Part shown: piece after piece, positions 1 through 8,523 of the stretch
Position numbering within the stretch: the first letter of the stretch is position 1
Layout: every line of letters starts with the position of its first letter
Assembly (NCBI GenBank): GCA_965261455.1
Contig: OZ253453.1
Location: forward strand, 1,984,001 to 2,048,000
Length of the DNA stretch: 64,000 bases
Direction of reading: 5' to 3'
Source of the DNA: DAOUKH01 sp965261455
GTDB lineage: Bacteria > Chloroflexota > Dehalococcoidia > SHYB01
The notes under the pieces: model-generated
Databases searched by the model: none
What the model was told of the DNA's origin: nothing
The model's input: the letters and a program-made list of their open reading frames with translations, nothing else
Translations under genes and position numbers: made by a program

Positions 1-1131
1 GCCATGGGGGCCTTCGCGGTCGAGACGCTGATGGACGAGATCGCCCAGGCCCTCGGCGAGGACCCGCTCGACTTCCGGCTGAAGAACGCCGCCAAGGAAG
101 GCGACCGCGCCCCCACCGGCGTCACGCTGCCCCGCGTAGGCTGTATTGAGGTCGAGGAGGCGATGAAGCGTCACCCGCACTACTCGGCGCCACTCGGCGG
201 GCCCAACCGCGGACGCGGCGTCGCGGTCGGCTTCTGGAGCAACGGAGGCGGCGACTCGTCGGCCACCCTGAGCGTGAACGACAACGGCACGGTGAGCATC
301 ATCACCGGGTCGGTGGACATTGGCGGGACGCGCCCCGCCGTCGCAATGCAGGCGGCGGAGGTGCTCGGCATCGCCGCCGAGGACATGGCCCCCACCGTCG
401 GCGACACCGACAGCGTCGGCTTCACGAGCTGGACCGGCGGCAGCCGCACCGCCTTCGCCACCGGCATCGCCGCCATCACGGCGGCGGAGAAGGTGCGGGA
501 CGAGATGGTCCGCCGCGCGGCCCTCCTCTGGGAGCTCCAACCGGAGGACGTGCGCTTCGAGGACGGCTTCTTCATCAACGGCAAAGACCCGAGCGAGCGG
601 CTCAGCTTCAAGGAGATGGCCGCGCAACTGCCCAAGACAGGCGGCCGCGTCAGCGCCTCGGCCTCCACCAACGCCACCAAGGTCGGCCCCGCCTATTGCG
701 GCCACATCGTGGACGTGGAGATCGACCCCGAGACGGGGAAGGTCCAGGTCATCCGCTACACCGCGGTGCAGGACGTCGGCCAGGCGGCACATCCCAGCTA
801 CGTCGAAGGGCAGATGCAGGGCGGCGCGGCGCAGGGGATCGGCTGGGCGCTCACCGAAGAGTACGTCCTTGACGACGGCGGCGGGATGCTGAACTCCAGC
901 TTCCTCGACTACCGTATGCCGACGGCCTACGACCTGCCCATGATCGACACCGTGTTCGTCGAGGTTCCCAACCCCGGCCACCCCTTCGGGTTGCGGGGTG
1001 TCGGCGAGGTCCCTGTCGTGCCCCCGGCGGCGGCTATCGCCAACGCCGTCTACCACGCGACGGGCGTCCGCATGCGCCGGCTCCCCATGTCGCCCACGAA
1101 CGTCCTCGAGGCCCTCCGCCCCGCGGAGTAA
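1..1131 (+). CDS. Molybdenum hydroxylase large subunit (xanthine dehydrogenase/aldehyde oxidase family), C-terminal part
   Basis: The gene runs off the left edge. The reading frame is open from base 1, and the family normally has about 300-400 more residues upstream, so the ATG at base 4 is not taken as a start. The 376 visible residues are the molybdopterin-binding region. They contain a GSVDIGG-type substrate-site motif, the stretch GQMQGGAAQGIGWAL, a SFLDYRMPTAYDLP-like segment, and near the end GLRGVGE, whose glutamate is the catalytic base in this family. Such subunits hydroxylate aldehydes, purines, CO or other heterocycles with a molybdenum cofactor and work with FAD and 2Fe-2S subunits, presumably upstream. 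The substrate cannot be told. A MaoC-like gene follows after 2 bases, so they are co-transcribed. moaD/moaE for cofactor synthesis lie at 16.7 kb. Confidence 0.88.
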   Translation, partial: AMGAFAVETLMDEIAQALGEDPLDFRLKNAAKEGDRAPTGVTLPRVGCIEVEEAMKRHPHYSAPLGGPNRGRGVAVGFWSNGGGDSSATLSVNDNGTVSIITGSVDIGGTRPAVAMQAAEVLGIAAEDMAPTVGDTDSVGFTSWTGGSRTAFATGIAAITAAEKVRDEMVRRAALLWELQPEDVRFEDGFFINGKDPSERLSFKEMAAQLPKTGGRVSASASTNATKVGPAYCGHIVDVEIDPETGKVQVIRYTAVQDVGQAAHPSYVEGQMQGGAAQGIGWALTEEYVLDDGGGMLNSSFLDYRMPTAYDLPMIDTVFVEVPNPGHPFGLRGVGEVPVVPPAAAIANAVYHATGVRMRRLPMSPTNVLEALRPAE

Positions 1132-1133
1132 GA

Positions 1134-1613
1134 ATGACGCCAGACACACCGTACATGACGGCTGAGGCCCGCGAGGGGATCGGGGCGGAGCGGGTCTACG
1201 TTAGCGACGCCGTGTCGCGCCGCCACATTCTGGAGTACATCGTGGGCGTGGGCGACGACGAGGCCTACGCCGCCGCCCAGGCCGCTAGCGACGAGGACCT
1301 CGTCGCCCCGCCGATGTTCCACGCCGCCACCACGCGGCCGGTCGTCTCCGAGTCGTCCTTGGCGGAGGATGGCCAGTACATCGGCCTCGCCGTGCCGGGA
1401 ATCGTGGGCCGGACGCTGGCGGGCTCGCAGGAGACGGAGCTCTTCGCGCCGGTGCGCGTCGGCGACGTGATCACCGAGCGGGAGCGCGTCGACAACATCG
1501 AAGAGAAGAACGGCCGCAGCGGCAAGCTAATCCTGGTGACGCTGGCGTCGGACTACACCAACCAACGCGGCGAGCTCATCGCGCGGGGCAAGTCCGTCCT
1601 CATCTTCCGCTAG
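1134..1613 (+). CDS. MaoC/FAS1-like dehydratase-domain protein
   Basis: This 159-residue protein resembles the N-terminal MaoC-like (FAS1-type dehydratase) hot-dog domain. Visible features are an N-terminal segment on substrate entry (VSDAVSRRHILEYIVGVGDDE), a central LVAPPMF motif typical of these domains, and the strand region TLAGSQETELFAPVRVGDVITERERV. The family hydrates or dehydrates enoyl-CoA/3-hydroxyacyl-CoA thioesters, often with a second MaoC subunit that is not seen next door. The ATG lies 2 bases after the molybdenum hydroxylase stop, indicating translational coupling. The specific reaction is unknown. Confidence 0.75.
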   Translation: MTPDTPYMTAEAREGIGAERVYVSDAVSRRHILEYIVGVGDDEAYAAAQAASDEDLVAPPMFHAATTRPVVSESSLAEDGQYIGLAVPGIVGRTLAGSQETELFAPVRVGDVITERERVDNIEEKNGRSGKLILVTLASDYTNQRGELIARGKSVLIFR

Positions 1614-1624
1614 GGCCGCCCTCC

Positions 1625-2713
1625 CTAGTCGAACGTCAGCACGGTGCGGGTGACCGCGCCCGTCTTCATGTCGTCGAAGGCGGCGTTGACGTCGTCGAGC
1701 GGCCGCTTCTTGGTCACCAGCTCGTCGAGCTTCAGGCGGCCCTGCCGGTAGAGGTCGAGGTAGGCCGGCATGTCGAGGCGGAAGCGGTTCGACCCCATGC
1801 GGCTGCCGACGAGCCGCTTCTCGGTGATGAACGCCGCCGCGGGCAGGTCGAGGCGGGCGGTCATGGGGAAGAAACCGATGAGGACGGCCGTCCCTCCCAC
1901 GGGCCGGACGCACGCGAACGCCTGCTCGGCCGTGGTGGCGTTGCCGATGGCCTCGAAGGCGTAGTCGACCCCCGTGCCGCCGGTGATCTCCTTGATCGCC
2001 TCGACAGGATCGGTCTGCGAGGCGTCGACAGTGTGGGTCGCACCGAACTCCTTCGCCGTCGACGTCTTGTACTCGTTGATGTCCACCGAGATGATCGTGC
2101 GCGCCCCCGCGATGTAGGCGCCCTGCGCCGCGGCGAGCCCCACGCCGCCCGCGCCGAAGACGGCCACGGTCGACCCGGCCTCGACTTTCACCGTGCGGAG
2201 TGCCGCGCCGAGCCCCGTCAGGATGCCGCAGCCGATCAGCGCCGCGGTCTCCAGCGACAGGTCGTCGTCGACCTTCAGCAGGCCCCGCTCGGCGATGACC
2301 ATGCGCTCCGCGAAGCTGGCCACGTTGGTGAACTGCGCGACGGGCGCGCCGCCCTTGCTCAGCCGCGGAGGCTGGTCCGGCGCACGTTGCTGCCGGTTAT
2401 CGCAGAGGTACGGATAGCCGCGCAGGCACGTCTCGCATTCGCCGCACCAGATCGAGGGGCAGACGATCACGTGGTCGCCCGGCTTCACGTAGGTCACGTC
2501 GGGGCCCACTTCCTCCACGATGCCGGCAGCCTCGTGCCCCAGCACCATCGGCCCGCGCATCCCCGGGATGAAGCCGTCGATGATGTGCGCGTCGCTTCCG
2601 CAGACCCCGCTGGCGACGGTGCGGACGATGGTCTCCTTCCCGATGGGGTCGTCGATCTCGATGTCCTCGATGCTCAGGGGGGCGTGGGCCTCGTGGAAGA
2701 CCGCTGCTTTCAT
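1625..2713 (-). CDS. Zinc-dependent medium-chain alcohol dehydrogenase
   Basis: This is a 362-residue GroES-like/Rossmann MDR enzyme that oxidises an alcohol or reduces an aldehyde with NAD(P). The catalytic zinc ligands are in SGVCGSDAH (Cys near residue 38) and GHEAAG (His/Glu near 60). The four-cysteine structural zinc lobe is visible as CGECETCLRGYPYLC. The nucleotide fold carries GAGGVGLAAAQ near residue 190, followed by an acidic ISVDIN that favours NAD over NADP. Length is normal. It lies 39 bases downstream of an SDR on the same strand, so the pair probably acts on the same hydroxylated intermediate. Substrate not predictable. Confidence 0.9.
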   Translation of the reverse strand: MKAAVFHEAHAPLSIEDIEIDDPIGKETIVRTVASGVCGSDAHIIDGFIPGMRGPMVLGHEAAGIVEEVGPDVTYVKPGDHVIVCPSIWCGECETCLRGYPYLCDNRQQRAPDQPPRLSKGGAPVAQFTNVASFAERMVIAERGLLKVDDDLSLETAALIGCGILTGLGAALRTVKVEAGSTVAVFGAGGVGLAAAQGAYIAGARTIISVDINEYKTSTAKEFGATHTVDASQTDPVEAIKEITGGTGVDYAFEAIGNATTAEQAFACVRPVGGTAVLIGFFPMTARLDLPAAAFITEKRLVGSRMGSNRFRLDMPAYLDLYRQGRLKLDELVTKKRPLDDVNAAFDDMKTGAVTRTVLTFD

Positions 2714-2752
2714 GTCGGTTTCTCCATTTCGCTGCTCGCGCGGGGCGCGGCG

Positions 2753-3505
2753 CTAGACCATGTACACGCCGGCGTTGGCGTGCAGCGTTTGCCCTGCCAA
2801 GGCGTAGTTGGGACACGTCGCGGCGTAGACGATGACCTCGGCGACCTCCTCGGGACGGAGGGGCCTGCCGAAGGGGAAGCCTCGCAGCTGTTGCTCGAAC
2901 AGCTCCTCGGGTGGACCGTCTTCGCCGCCCATGTTGGTGCCGACTACGCCCGGCGCGACCGTCGTGGCTACGATATTGTGGGGGGCGACCTCCCACGCCA
3001 GGACCTTGGTGAAGGCGATCACTCCCGCCTTGGTCGCGGAGTAGACCGCGGTCCCCTTCAGCGGCTGGAAGGCGCCGCCCGACGAGACGTTGACGATGTG
3101 TCCGCCTCCCGCCCGCTTCATCGCGGGGATGACCGCCTGGCACATCAGTATCAGCCCGCGCAGATTGATCCCGATGATGCGGTCCGCCCCCTCTTCCGTT
3201 ATCGCCTCCACGCGCTCTCTGACCATGACTCCCGCCACGTTGGCCAACACGTCGATGCGCCCCAGCGACTCCTCGGTCTGCCGCATCAACGCCTCGGCGC
3301 TGGCCTTCTTCGACACGTCGGTCGAGATGAACACCGCGCGCCGGCCTGTCTCGGCTTGTATCGCTTCGACCGCCTCCCCGCCCCAGTCCTCGCGGATGTC
3401 GGCGACGACGATGTCGAAGCCCTTGCGCGCGAGCCCCAGGGCGGTGGCTCGGCCCATCCCCCAGGGGCGCGCCGCGCCCGTCACGATCGCGACTTGGTTT
3501 GCCAT
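2753..3505 (-). CDS. Short-chain dehydrogenase/reductase
   Basis: This is a classical SDR of 250 residues. The cofactor-binding motif TGAARPWGMG is near the N terminus, and an acidic residue (VVADIRED) suggests NAD. The catalytic Ser is in NVSSGGAF, and Tyr and Lys are in YSATK near residue 155. The C terminus ends with a GQTLHANAGVYMV segment matching the usual G-x-x-x-x-x-D/N-G-G region. It starts at an ATG whose upstream region enters repeat-rich non-coding DNA. It is the promoter-proximal gene of a two-gene unit with the zinc alcohol dehydrogenase. Confidence 0.9.
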   Translation of the reverse strand: MANQVAIVTGAARPWGMGRATALGLARKGFDIVVADIREDWGGEAVEAIQAETGRRAVFISTDVSKKASAEALMRQTEESLGRIDVLANVAGVMVRERVEAITEEGADRIIGINLRGLILMCQAVIPAMKRAGGGHIVNVSSGGAFQPLKGTAVYSATKAGVIAFTKVLAWEVAPHNIVATTVAPGVVGTNMGGEDGPPEELFEQQLRGFPFGRPLRPEEVAEVIVYAATCPNYALAGQTLHANAGVYMV

Positions 3506-3599
3506 ACAGTTGCCTCCCGGCGGCGCGAGAACGCGCCACCGGATAGTAGGAAGGCGAACGGCGCGGCGTCAAGGAAGCGGCACCGCTCCTCCGACGCGC

Positions 3600-3890
3600 C
3601 CTTCGGGCGCGTGCCCTCTTTCAGTTTCCCCCAGAGGGGGAAAGGCTTAGGTGGGCTCCCCCAGAGGGGGGAGAGGCCACAGGGGAGCGGGGTGATGGGC
3701 TTCGAGGGGCTTTGGTGGTTGAAAGGGGGCCCCTCGCCCTGCCCTCTCCCGTTGGGAGAGGGTAAGACGCCCCCCTCCGCCCCACCCCTCCGACGCGCCC
3801 GAAGGGCACGTGCCCTCTTTCAGTTTCCCCCAGAGGGGGAAAAGCTTAAGGTGGGCTCCCCCAGAGGGGGAGAGGCCGGAGGTGAGGCGG
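3600..3890. repeat. Dispersed GC-rich palindromic repeat cluster
   Basis: The 433-base gap between accDA and the SDR holds no supportable gene. It contains at least four short inverted repeats with CCCCC(N)GAGGGGG cores: TTTCCCCCAGAGGGGGAAA at about 3627 and again at about 3823, a CTCCCCCAGAGGGGGGAGAGG form at about 3657, and CCCTCTCCCGTTGGGAGAGGG at about 3742. The segment around 3690-3745 closely resembles that at 10950-11000: both hold GGTGGTTGAAAGGGGGCCCC. Two halves of this cluster (3600-3670 and 3810-3880) are near-duplicates. This is the same family seen at 10.9, 19.1, 25.7, 27.6, 27.8 and 29.0 kb. Confidence 0.8.
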
Positions 3891-3938
3891 CGCGCGCCGG
3901 GGAAGGAGGGCGCCCTTTTGGGCGCCCGCGCGCCGGAG

Positions 3939-5753
3939 TTAGTCGAGGCCCGTGGGGAACGTGGGGGGGCCGGAGGCGTCGTCTTCCTTGCCGGTGAGGC
4001 GGTCTTTGAGATCGCGAAGGCCCTTGGACATCGAGCCCTGGAAGTGACTGACCTCGTTGGCGAGCGTCGCTTGGAAGTACGTGCTGAAGGAGCCAATCTC
4101 GCGGAACTTGCGGAACCGGTTGCGCAGCATGCTGAAGCTGAACCCCGTCTGCACGTCGAGCAGCGACTGCACCAGCATCCGTTCGAGTTGGCGCGCCGCC
4201 GCGTCGAAGTTCGTGTGCGCGCCGTCCTCCGGCTCGGGAACGACAACGTCGACGATGCCGAAGGTCCGGCAGTCGTACGCGGTCAGCTTGAGGGCCTCGG
4301 CGACCTCCTCGACCTTGTCGGGGTCGCGGTACAGGATCAGGGCGGCTGCCTCCGGGGTGATCGGGGTGAAGATCGCGTTCTCCAGCATCAGGATACGGTC
4401 GGCGACGCTGAGCGCGAGGGCGGCCTCGCTGCCGCCCTCGCCGATGATCACCGAGATGATGGGCGTCCTGAGGTCGGACATGCTGCTGATCGTTTCGCCG
4501 ACGGCGGCGGCAATGCCCTGCTCCTCGGCCTCGATCGTCTGCAACACGCCGGGGGTGTCGATCAGGGTGATCACGGGGAGCTTGAAACGTTCCGCCATGC
4601 GGAGGGCGCGCTGCGCCTTGCGGAGACCCGCCGGGGTCACGCGGGCGGCCCCGGCATCGTCATCGCCGTCACCGCCCCGATCGTTGCCGATGACCATGAC
4701 GGCCTCGCCGGCGAGATAGCCCATACCAATCATCATGCCTTGGTCGTCGGCGTTGACCCGGTCGCCATGCAGCTCGACGAAGTTGGAGGTGACCCGCTCG
4801 ACGAAGTCGCGGGCCGTAGGGCGCTGCTCGTGCCGCGCCAGTTGCAGACGCTCCCAGGCCGGTGCCTGTGGGGCCTCCTGGGCCTGGAGGCGAGCGCGGT
4901 TGGCGATGGTGAGGCGGAACTTCACGCTGAACAGATCGAGCAAGAGCGCCAAGTGCTGCTTCAAGTTCTGCCGGTCGACGATGGTGTCGACGGCCCCGTG
5001 CCGCTGGTAGAACTCGGCGGTGTGATAGTCCTTGGGGAGGCGCTCCTTGCCGGAGGCCCGCTCAACGACCTTCTTGGGCACGAAGCCGACAAGGGCGCCG
5101 GGCTCGGCAATGATTACGTCGGCCATGCTGGCCGCCGAGGAGAAGAGGTAGCTCGACGCGGTGCTCGCCAGCACCGCGATGAAGGGGACAGGCTTCTTTC
5201 GCAGCCGCTTGAAAGTGGCCACGACCTTCGCCATCTGCATCAGCGAAAGCATGCCCTCGCGGATGCGCGGCGTTCCGCCGGATGCGACCAGGACGAAAGG
5301 AATGCGCTGCCGCAGCGCCGCCTCGGCGGCCTGGGCGATCTTCTCGCCGACGGCGCTGCCGATGCTCCCGCCCATGAAGCCGAAGTCGGTGACCGCCAGC
5401 ACGGCCTGAATCCCGCCGATGTTGGCCGTGCCGGTCACCACGGCTTCGAGCAGGCCGGTGACGCTCTGCGCCTGGGAAAGCCGGTCGCGGTAGGAGAGGT
5501 GGTCGGAGAAGGAGAGCGGATCGAGCGGGACCAGCGATTGGTTCATCTCGCGGAAGGTCCCGGCGTCGGTCAGTAAGCTAATGCGGCGCAGGGCGGGGAG
5601 ATTGTAGTGGAACCGACACTGAGGGCACACGCGGTAGCGCGTGTAGGCGGGTGCGCGCGCGACATCGGCCCCGCAATGCAGGCAGCGGTCGGTATCCTCC
5701 GCCGGCTCCTCGACCAGCGCCTCCGTGGAGAGGATGTCGGTCTCTTCCGCCAT
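3939..5753 (-). CDS. accDA: Acetyl-CoA carboxylase carboxyltransferase, fused beta-alpha subunits
   Basis: This 604-residue protein joins an AccD-like N half to an AccA-like C half. It transfers carboxyl from carboxybiotin to acetyl-CoA to make malonyl-CoA, the first step of fatty-acid synthesis. The AccD zinc ribbon is seen as C24-x2-C27 and C43-x2-C46. The crotonase-like AccD core follows (FGFMGGSIGSAVGEKI, ASGGTPRIREGMLSLMQM). The AccA half starts around residue 320 with PTARDFVERV and contains ELHGDR, IDTPG and IIGEGGSEAALAL. I chose the ATG at 5753 because the upstream frame would overlap the ftsK 3' end and reads as shadow. ftsK stops 25 bases before. Fused AccD-AccA carboxyltransferases are known in some lineages. 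The AccB and AccC partners are not in the window. Confidence 0.92.
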   Translation of the reverse strand: MAEETDILSTEALVEEPAEDTDRCLHCGADVARAPAYTRYRVCPQCRFHYNLPALRRISLLTDAGTFREMNQSLVPLDPLSFSDHLSYRDRLSQAQSVTGLLEAVVTGTANIGGIQAVLAVTDFGFMGGSIGSAVGEKIAQAAEAALRQRIPFVLVASGGTPRIREGMLSLMQMAKVVATFKRLRKKPVPFIAVLASTASSYLFSSAASMADVIIAEPGALVGFVPKKVVERASGKERLPKDYHTAEFYQRHGAVDTIVDRQNLKQHLALLLDLFSVKFRLTIANRARLQAQEAPQAPAWERLQLARHEQRPTARDFVERVTSNFVELHGDRVNADDQGMMIGMGYLAGEAVMVIGNDRGGDGDDDAGAARVTPAGLRKAQRALRMAERFKLPVITLIDTPGVLQTIEAEEQGIAAAVGETISSMSDLRTPIISVIIGEGGSEAALALSVADRILMLENAIFTPITPEAAALILYRDPDKVEEVAEALKLTAYDCRTFGIVDVVVPEPEDGAHTNFDAAARQLERMLVQSLLDVQTGFSFSMLRNRFRKFREIGSFSTYFQATLANEVSHFQGSMSKGLRDLKDRLTGKEDDASGPPTFPTGLD

Positions 5754-5778
5754 TGCCCCCACCCTTGGCCCCCGCCGG

Positions 5779-8523
5779 TTAGGCGGCGGGCTCGATGAGC
5801 CCCTCCTCCTCAAGCATTTCGATGAGGCTCTGGGCCTTATTATAGCCAATCCTCAACCGGCGCTGAAGGAGTGAGGGCGAGACATTTGAGGCGTGCTCCG
5901 CGAGCGCCTTGGCCTCTTCGTACAGGGGGTCCATAGCCTCGTCCTCCGCGATGAGCTCGCTGAGCGACGGCGGGGCATGGGGCTTCTTGGCCTCCGGCGG
6001 CCCGTCCGGCGCGGCGGGGCCGGGGCCCGACGATGGCGGCGGCGCGGAAGGCGGCGGAGTCGGGGACGCGGCCCCATCCCCGCTGTCGACCCGCACGTGC
6101 GCCGGCTTGTTAGTCGTGTTCTGACTGTTCCAGGCACGGATGATACGTTCCAGCTCGCGGTCGGAGACGAAGACGCCCTGCACCCGCTTCGGCTTCGGCG
6201 CGTCCTGCGGCAGGTAGAGCGAGTCGCCCTTGCCCAGCAGCTTCTCGGCGCCGCCGGTGTCGAGGATGGTGCGGGAATCGGTTACGGAGGAAACGGCGAA
6301 GCTCATGCGGGTGGGGAAGTTCGCCTTAATCAGCCCGGTGACGACATCGACCGAGGGCCGCTGCGTGGCCACGATGAGATGAATGCCGGTGGCGCGCCCA
6401 AGCTGGGCGAGGCGTGTCAGGCAGTGTTCGACGTCGTAGGGGGCGGCCATCATGAGGTCGGCGAGCTCGTCGATGGCGATGACCATGTAGGGCAGCGGAT
6501 CGACGACGCGATCGTTGCCGTTGTAGGAGACGATGTTGCGCGCCCCAATAGAGGAGAACTTCTTGTACCGCTCGTCCATCTCGTTGATCGCCCAGCGTAG
6601 CGCGGAGACCACCTTGTCGACGTCGAGAATCACCGGCATGAGGAGGTGCGGCAGACTGGCGTAGGGGGCCATCTCGACGCGCTTGGGGTCGATGAGGATC
6701 AGACGCAGGTCTTGGGGCGTTGCCTGCATCAGGAGGCTGGCGAGCAGGGCGTTGATGCTCACGCTCTTGCCGCTGCCGGTCGAGCCGGCGATGAGGATAT
6801 GGGGCATCTTGGCGAGGTCGGCGACTTCGTGATCGCCGCCGCTGCCCTTGCCCAGCGCCACGGCGAGCTTGGTCTTCGCCCGCATCTTGGCGAAGATCGG
6901 GGACTCGATGACGCCGCGCAGGCTCACGAACTCGAACTCGGCGTTCGGTACTTCGATGCCGACCAGGGGCTTGCCCGGTATCGGCGCTTCGATCCGGATG
7001 CTCGACGCCGCAAGGGCGAGCGCAAGATCCTTGTCCAAGTTCGCGATGGCGTCGACCTTGACGCGCGTCCGCGAGACCTCCTCCCGCCGGACCACGGGGC
7101 GGCCGTATTCATCGAAGATCTGCTTGCCGTCGGCGTCTTTGAGGCGCACTTCCTTGAAGCGCCGCACCCAGCCGGGCTCGATGCCGAACTGCGTCACGGC
7201 GGGGCCGGGGTTGATCTCGACGACCTTGGCCTCGATGTTGTAGCTCGCGAGGGCCTCTTCGATGGCGCGGGCCTTCGACTCGTTATCGATGCCCGACGGG
7301 CCCATGACGGGGGCGTGATCGAGGGACTCGACGGCGGGCAGCCGCCAGTCTCCCGCGGTCTCGCCCAAGTAGGACGATGCGTCCACGCTGATCGATGGCG
7401 CCGGCGTGTTCGGCTCATCGGTCTCGTCCTCGTCATCAAAGCCTTCGTTATCAAGGAAGCGAACGTTATCGAGATCGTCGTCCTCATCGTCGAGGGCGTC
7501 TATCTCCTCGAGCAGGTCTTCCATGTCGGCGATGAAGGGATCGGAGTCGCGCACGCGCTCGGCGGCGTGGGTCTCCTCGTTGGCGACGGCGACGTACTCG
7601 CCGCCGTCGTCCTCGTCGGAGAAATCCGTGACGGGCGGGGGCTCGAATCGTGGATCGTCCTCAATGGGGTCCGGGAGGGGCGACGCGACGGGCGGACGGT
7701 CATCGAGCGGCACGGCGGGTGGTGTGTAGGAGGACGCATTGGCCGACGCCTGCGGCCGGGCGGCGGGCATCGGCATAGGTGGGGCGTCGGCGAACAACGG
7801 CGGTGGCGGAAACGGTCGCGCCTCGGCGGGCGCTGGGCGGCCGCTGCGATCAATGACGTCGGCGGCGGTGATGGGCGGCCTTCTCCCGCCGCCGTTTGCC
7901 GACCGGGACGGCGCGGAAGGACCGGGCGCGGCAGCGGCGCGGCGTTGCCGGCGGCGCTCCGCGGCTGCGGCGGCGGACTCCCCGACGGTTCGCGCGGCGT
8001 TCGCGGCGAGCTCCCCGGCGGCGGCGGTTCCGCGCGCGGCGTGACCCGCTACGGCGCGCGAGACTTGGGGAGAAAGGAGCACGAGACCGACGAGGCCCAA
8101 CCCGATAAGGCGGAGCACGCCGACGGCAGCGCGTTCGCCGATGATGTCGGCACCGAACGAGCCGCCGAGGCCAACCTCGGAGAGCGTTCCCGTTTCAGGC
8201 AGATAGAAGGCCAGCGCGCCCCAAGCGGTGAAGCCAAGGGAAAGCACGCCAAGGAAGCGGAACCAGTGGGCGCCGAGCACACGGGGCCGGAGCAGGGCGG
8301 CCGCCACGATCGCGGCCATCGCCACCGCCGCCGCGGCCCCGTAGCCGATGGTCTCCCAGATTGTCTGGACCTGCCAGGTCACGAGGCCGGCAATCGCCGC
8401 CATGGCCGCAACGACGAGGAGCAGCGCGATCTTCGAACTTCGGAGCCGGCGCGTGAAGGACGCCCTCGACTTCGGAGCGCGGCCGGCGGCCGGCCGGGGT
8501 CGGGCTTTCGTCTTGTTGGCCAT
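5779..8523 (-). CDS. ftsK: FtsK/SpoIIIE-type DNA translocase
   Basis: This is a 914-residue membrane-anchored double-stranded DNA motor for chromosome segregation at the division septum. The N terminus is basic, then hydrophobic segments lie at about 32-50, 60-78, 88-107 and 132-152. A long Ala/Pro-rich and then acidic linker (about 160-400) joins the motor. The motor has Walker A GSTGSGKS at 580-587, a Walker B-like MVIAIDELADLMM, and VATQRP and SYGN-type elements. The winged-helix gamma domain, which reads KOPS/SRS-like DNA signals, is at about 855-914 (PSLLQRRLRIGYNKAQ). The start ATG abuts the rnj stop codon directly, so the two are co-transcribed. The acidic linker DEDDDLDNVRFLDNEGFDDEDE is unusually rich in Asp/Glu. 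Confidence 0.94.
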   Translation of the reverse strand: MANKTKARPRPAAGRAPKSRASFTRRLRSSKIALLLVVAAMAAIAGLVTWQVQTIWETIGYGAAAAVAMAAIVAAALLRPRVLGAHWFRFLGVLSLGFTAWGALAFYLPETGTLSEVGLGGSFGADIIGERAAVGVLRLIGLGLVGLVLLSPQVSRAVAGHAARGTAAAGELAANAARTVGESAAAAAERRRQRRAAAAPGPSAPSRSANGGGRRPPITAADVIDRSGRPAPAEARPFPPPPLFADAPPMPMPAARPQASANASSYTPPAVPLDDRPPVASPLPDPIEDDPRFEPPPVTDFSDEDDGGEYVAVANEETHAAERVRDSDPFIADMEDLLEEIDALDDEDDDLDNVRFLDNEGFDDEDETDEPNTPAPSISVDASSYLGETAGDWRLPAVESLDHAPVMGPSGIDNESKARAIEEALASYNIEAKVVEINPGPAVTQFGIEPGWVRRFKEVRLKDADGKQIFDEYGRPVVRREEVSRTRVKVDAIANLDKDLALALAASSIRIEAPIPGKPLVGIEVPNAEFEFVSLRGVIESPIFAKMRAKTKLAVALGKGSGGDHEVADLAKMPHILIAGSTGSGKSVSINALLASLLMQATPQDLRLILIDPKRVEMAPYASLPHLLMPVILDVDKVVSALRWAINEMDERYKKFSSIGARNIVSYNGNDRVVDPLPYMVIAIDELADLMMAAPYDVEHCLTRLAQLGRATGIHLIVATQRPSVDVVTGLIKANFPTRMSFAVSSVTDSRTILDTGGAEKLLGKGDSLYLPQDAPKPKRVQGVFVSDRELERIIRAWNSQNTTNKPAHVRVDSGDGAASPTPPPSAPPPSSGPGPAAPDGPPEAKKPHAPPSLSELIAEDEAMDPLYEEAKALAEHASNVSPSLLQRRLRIGYNKAQSLIEMLEEEGLIEPAA

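Noticed and set aside
2033..3997. A 654-codon open frame on the plus strand
   Set aside because: It lies antisense to the alcohol dehydrogenase and SDR genes and encodes Arg/Asp/Gly-rich sequence typical of shadow frames in GC-rich DNA.
5754..5849. Longer start for the AccD-AccA fusion
   Set aside because: It would overlap the end of ftsK by 71 bases and adds a basic stretch unlike AccD. The ATG at 5753 fits the zinc ribbon start.
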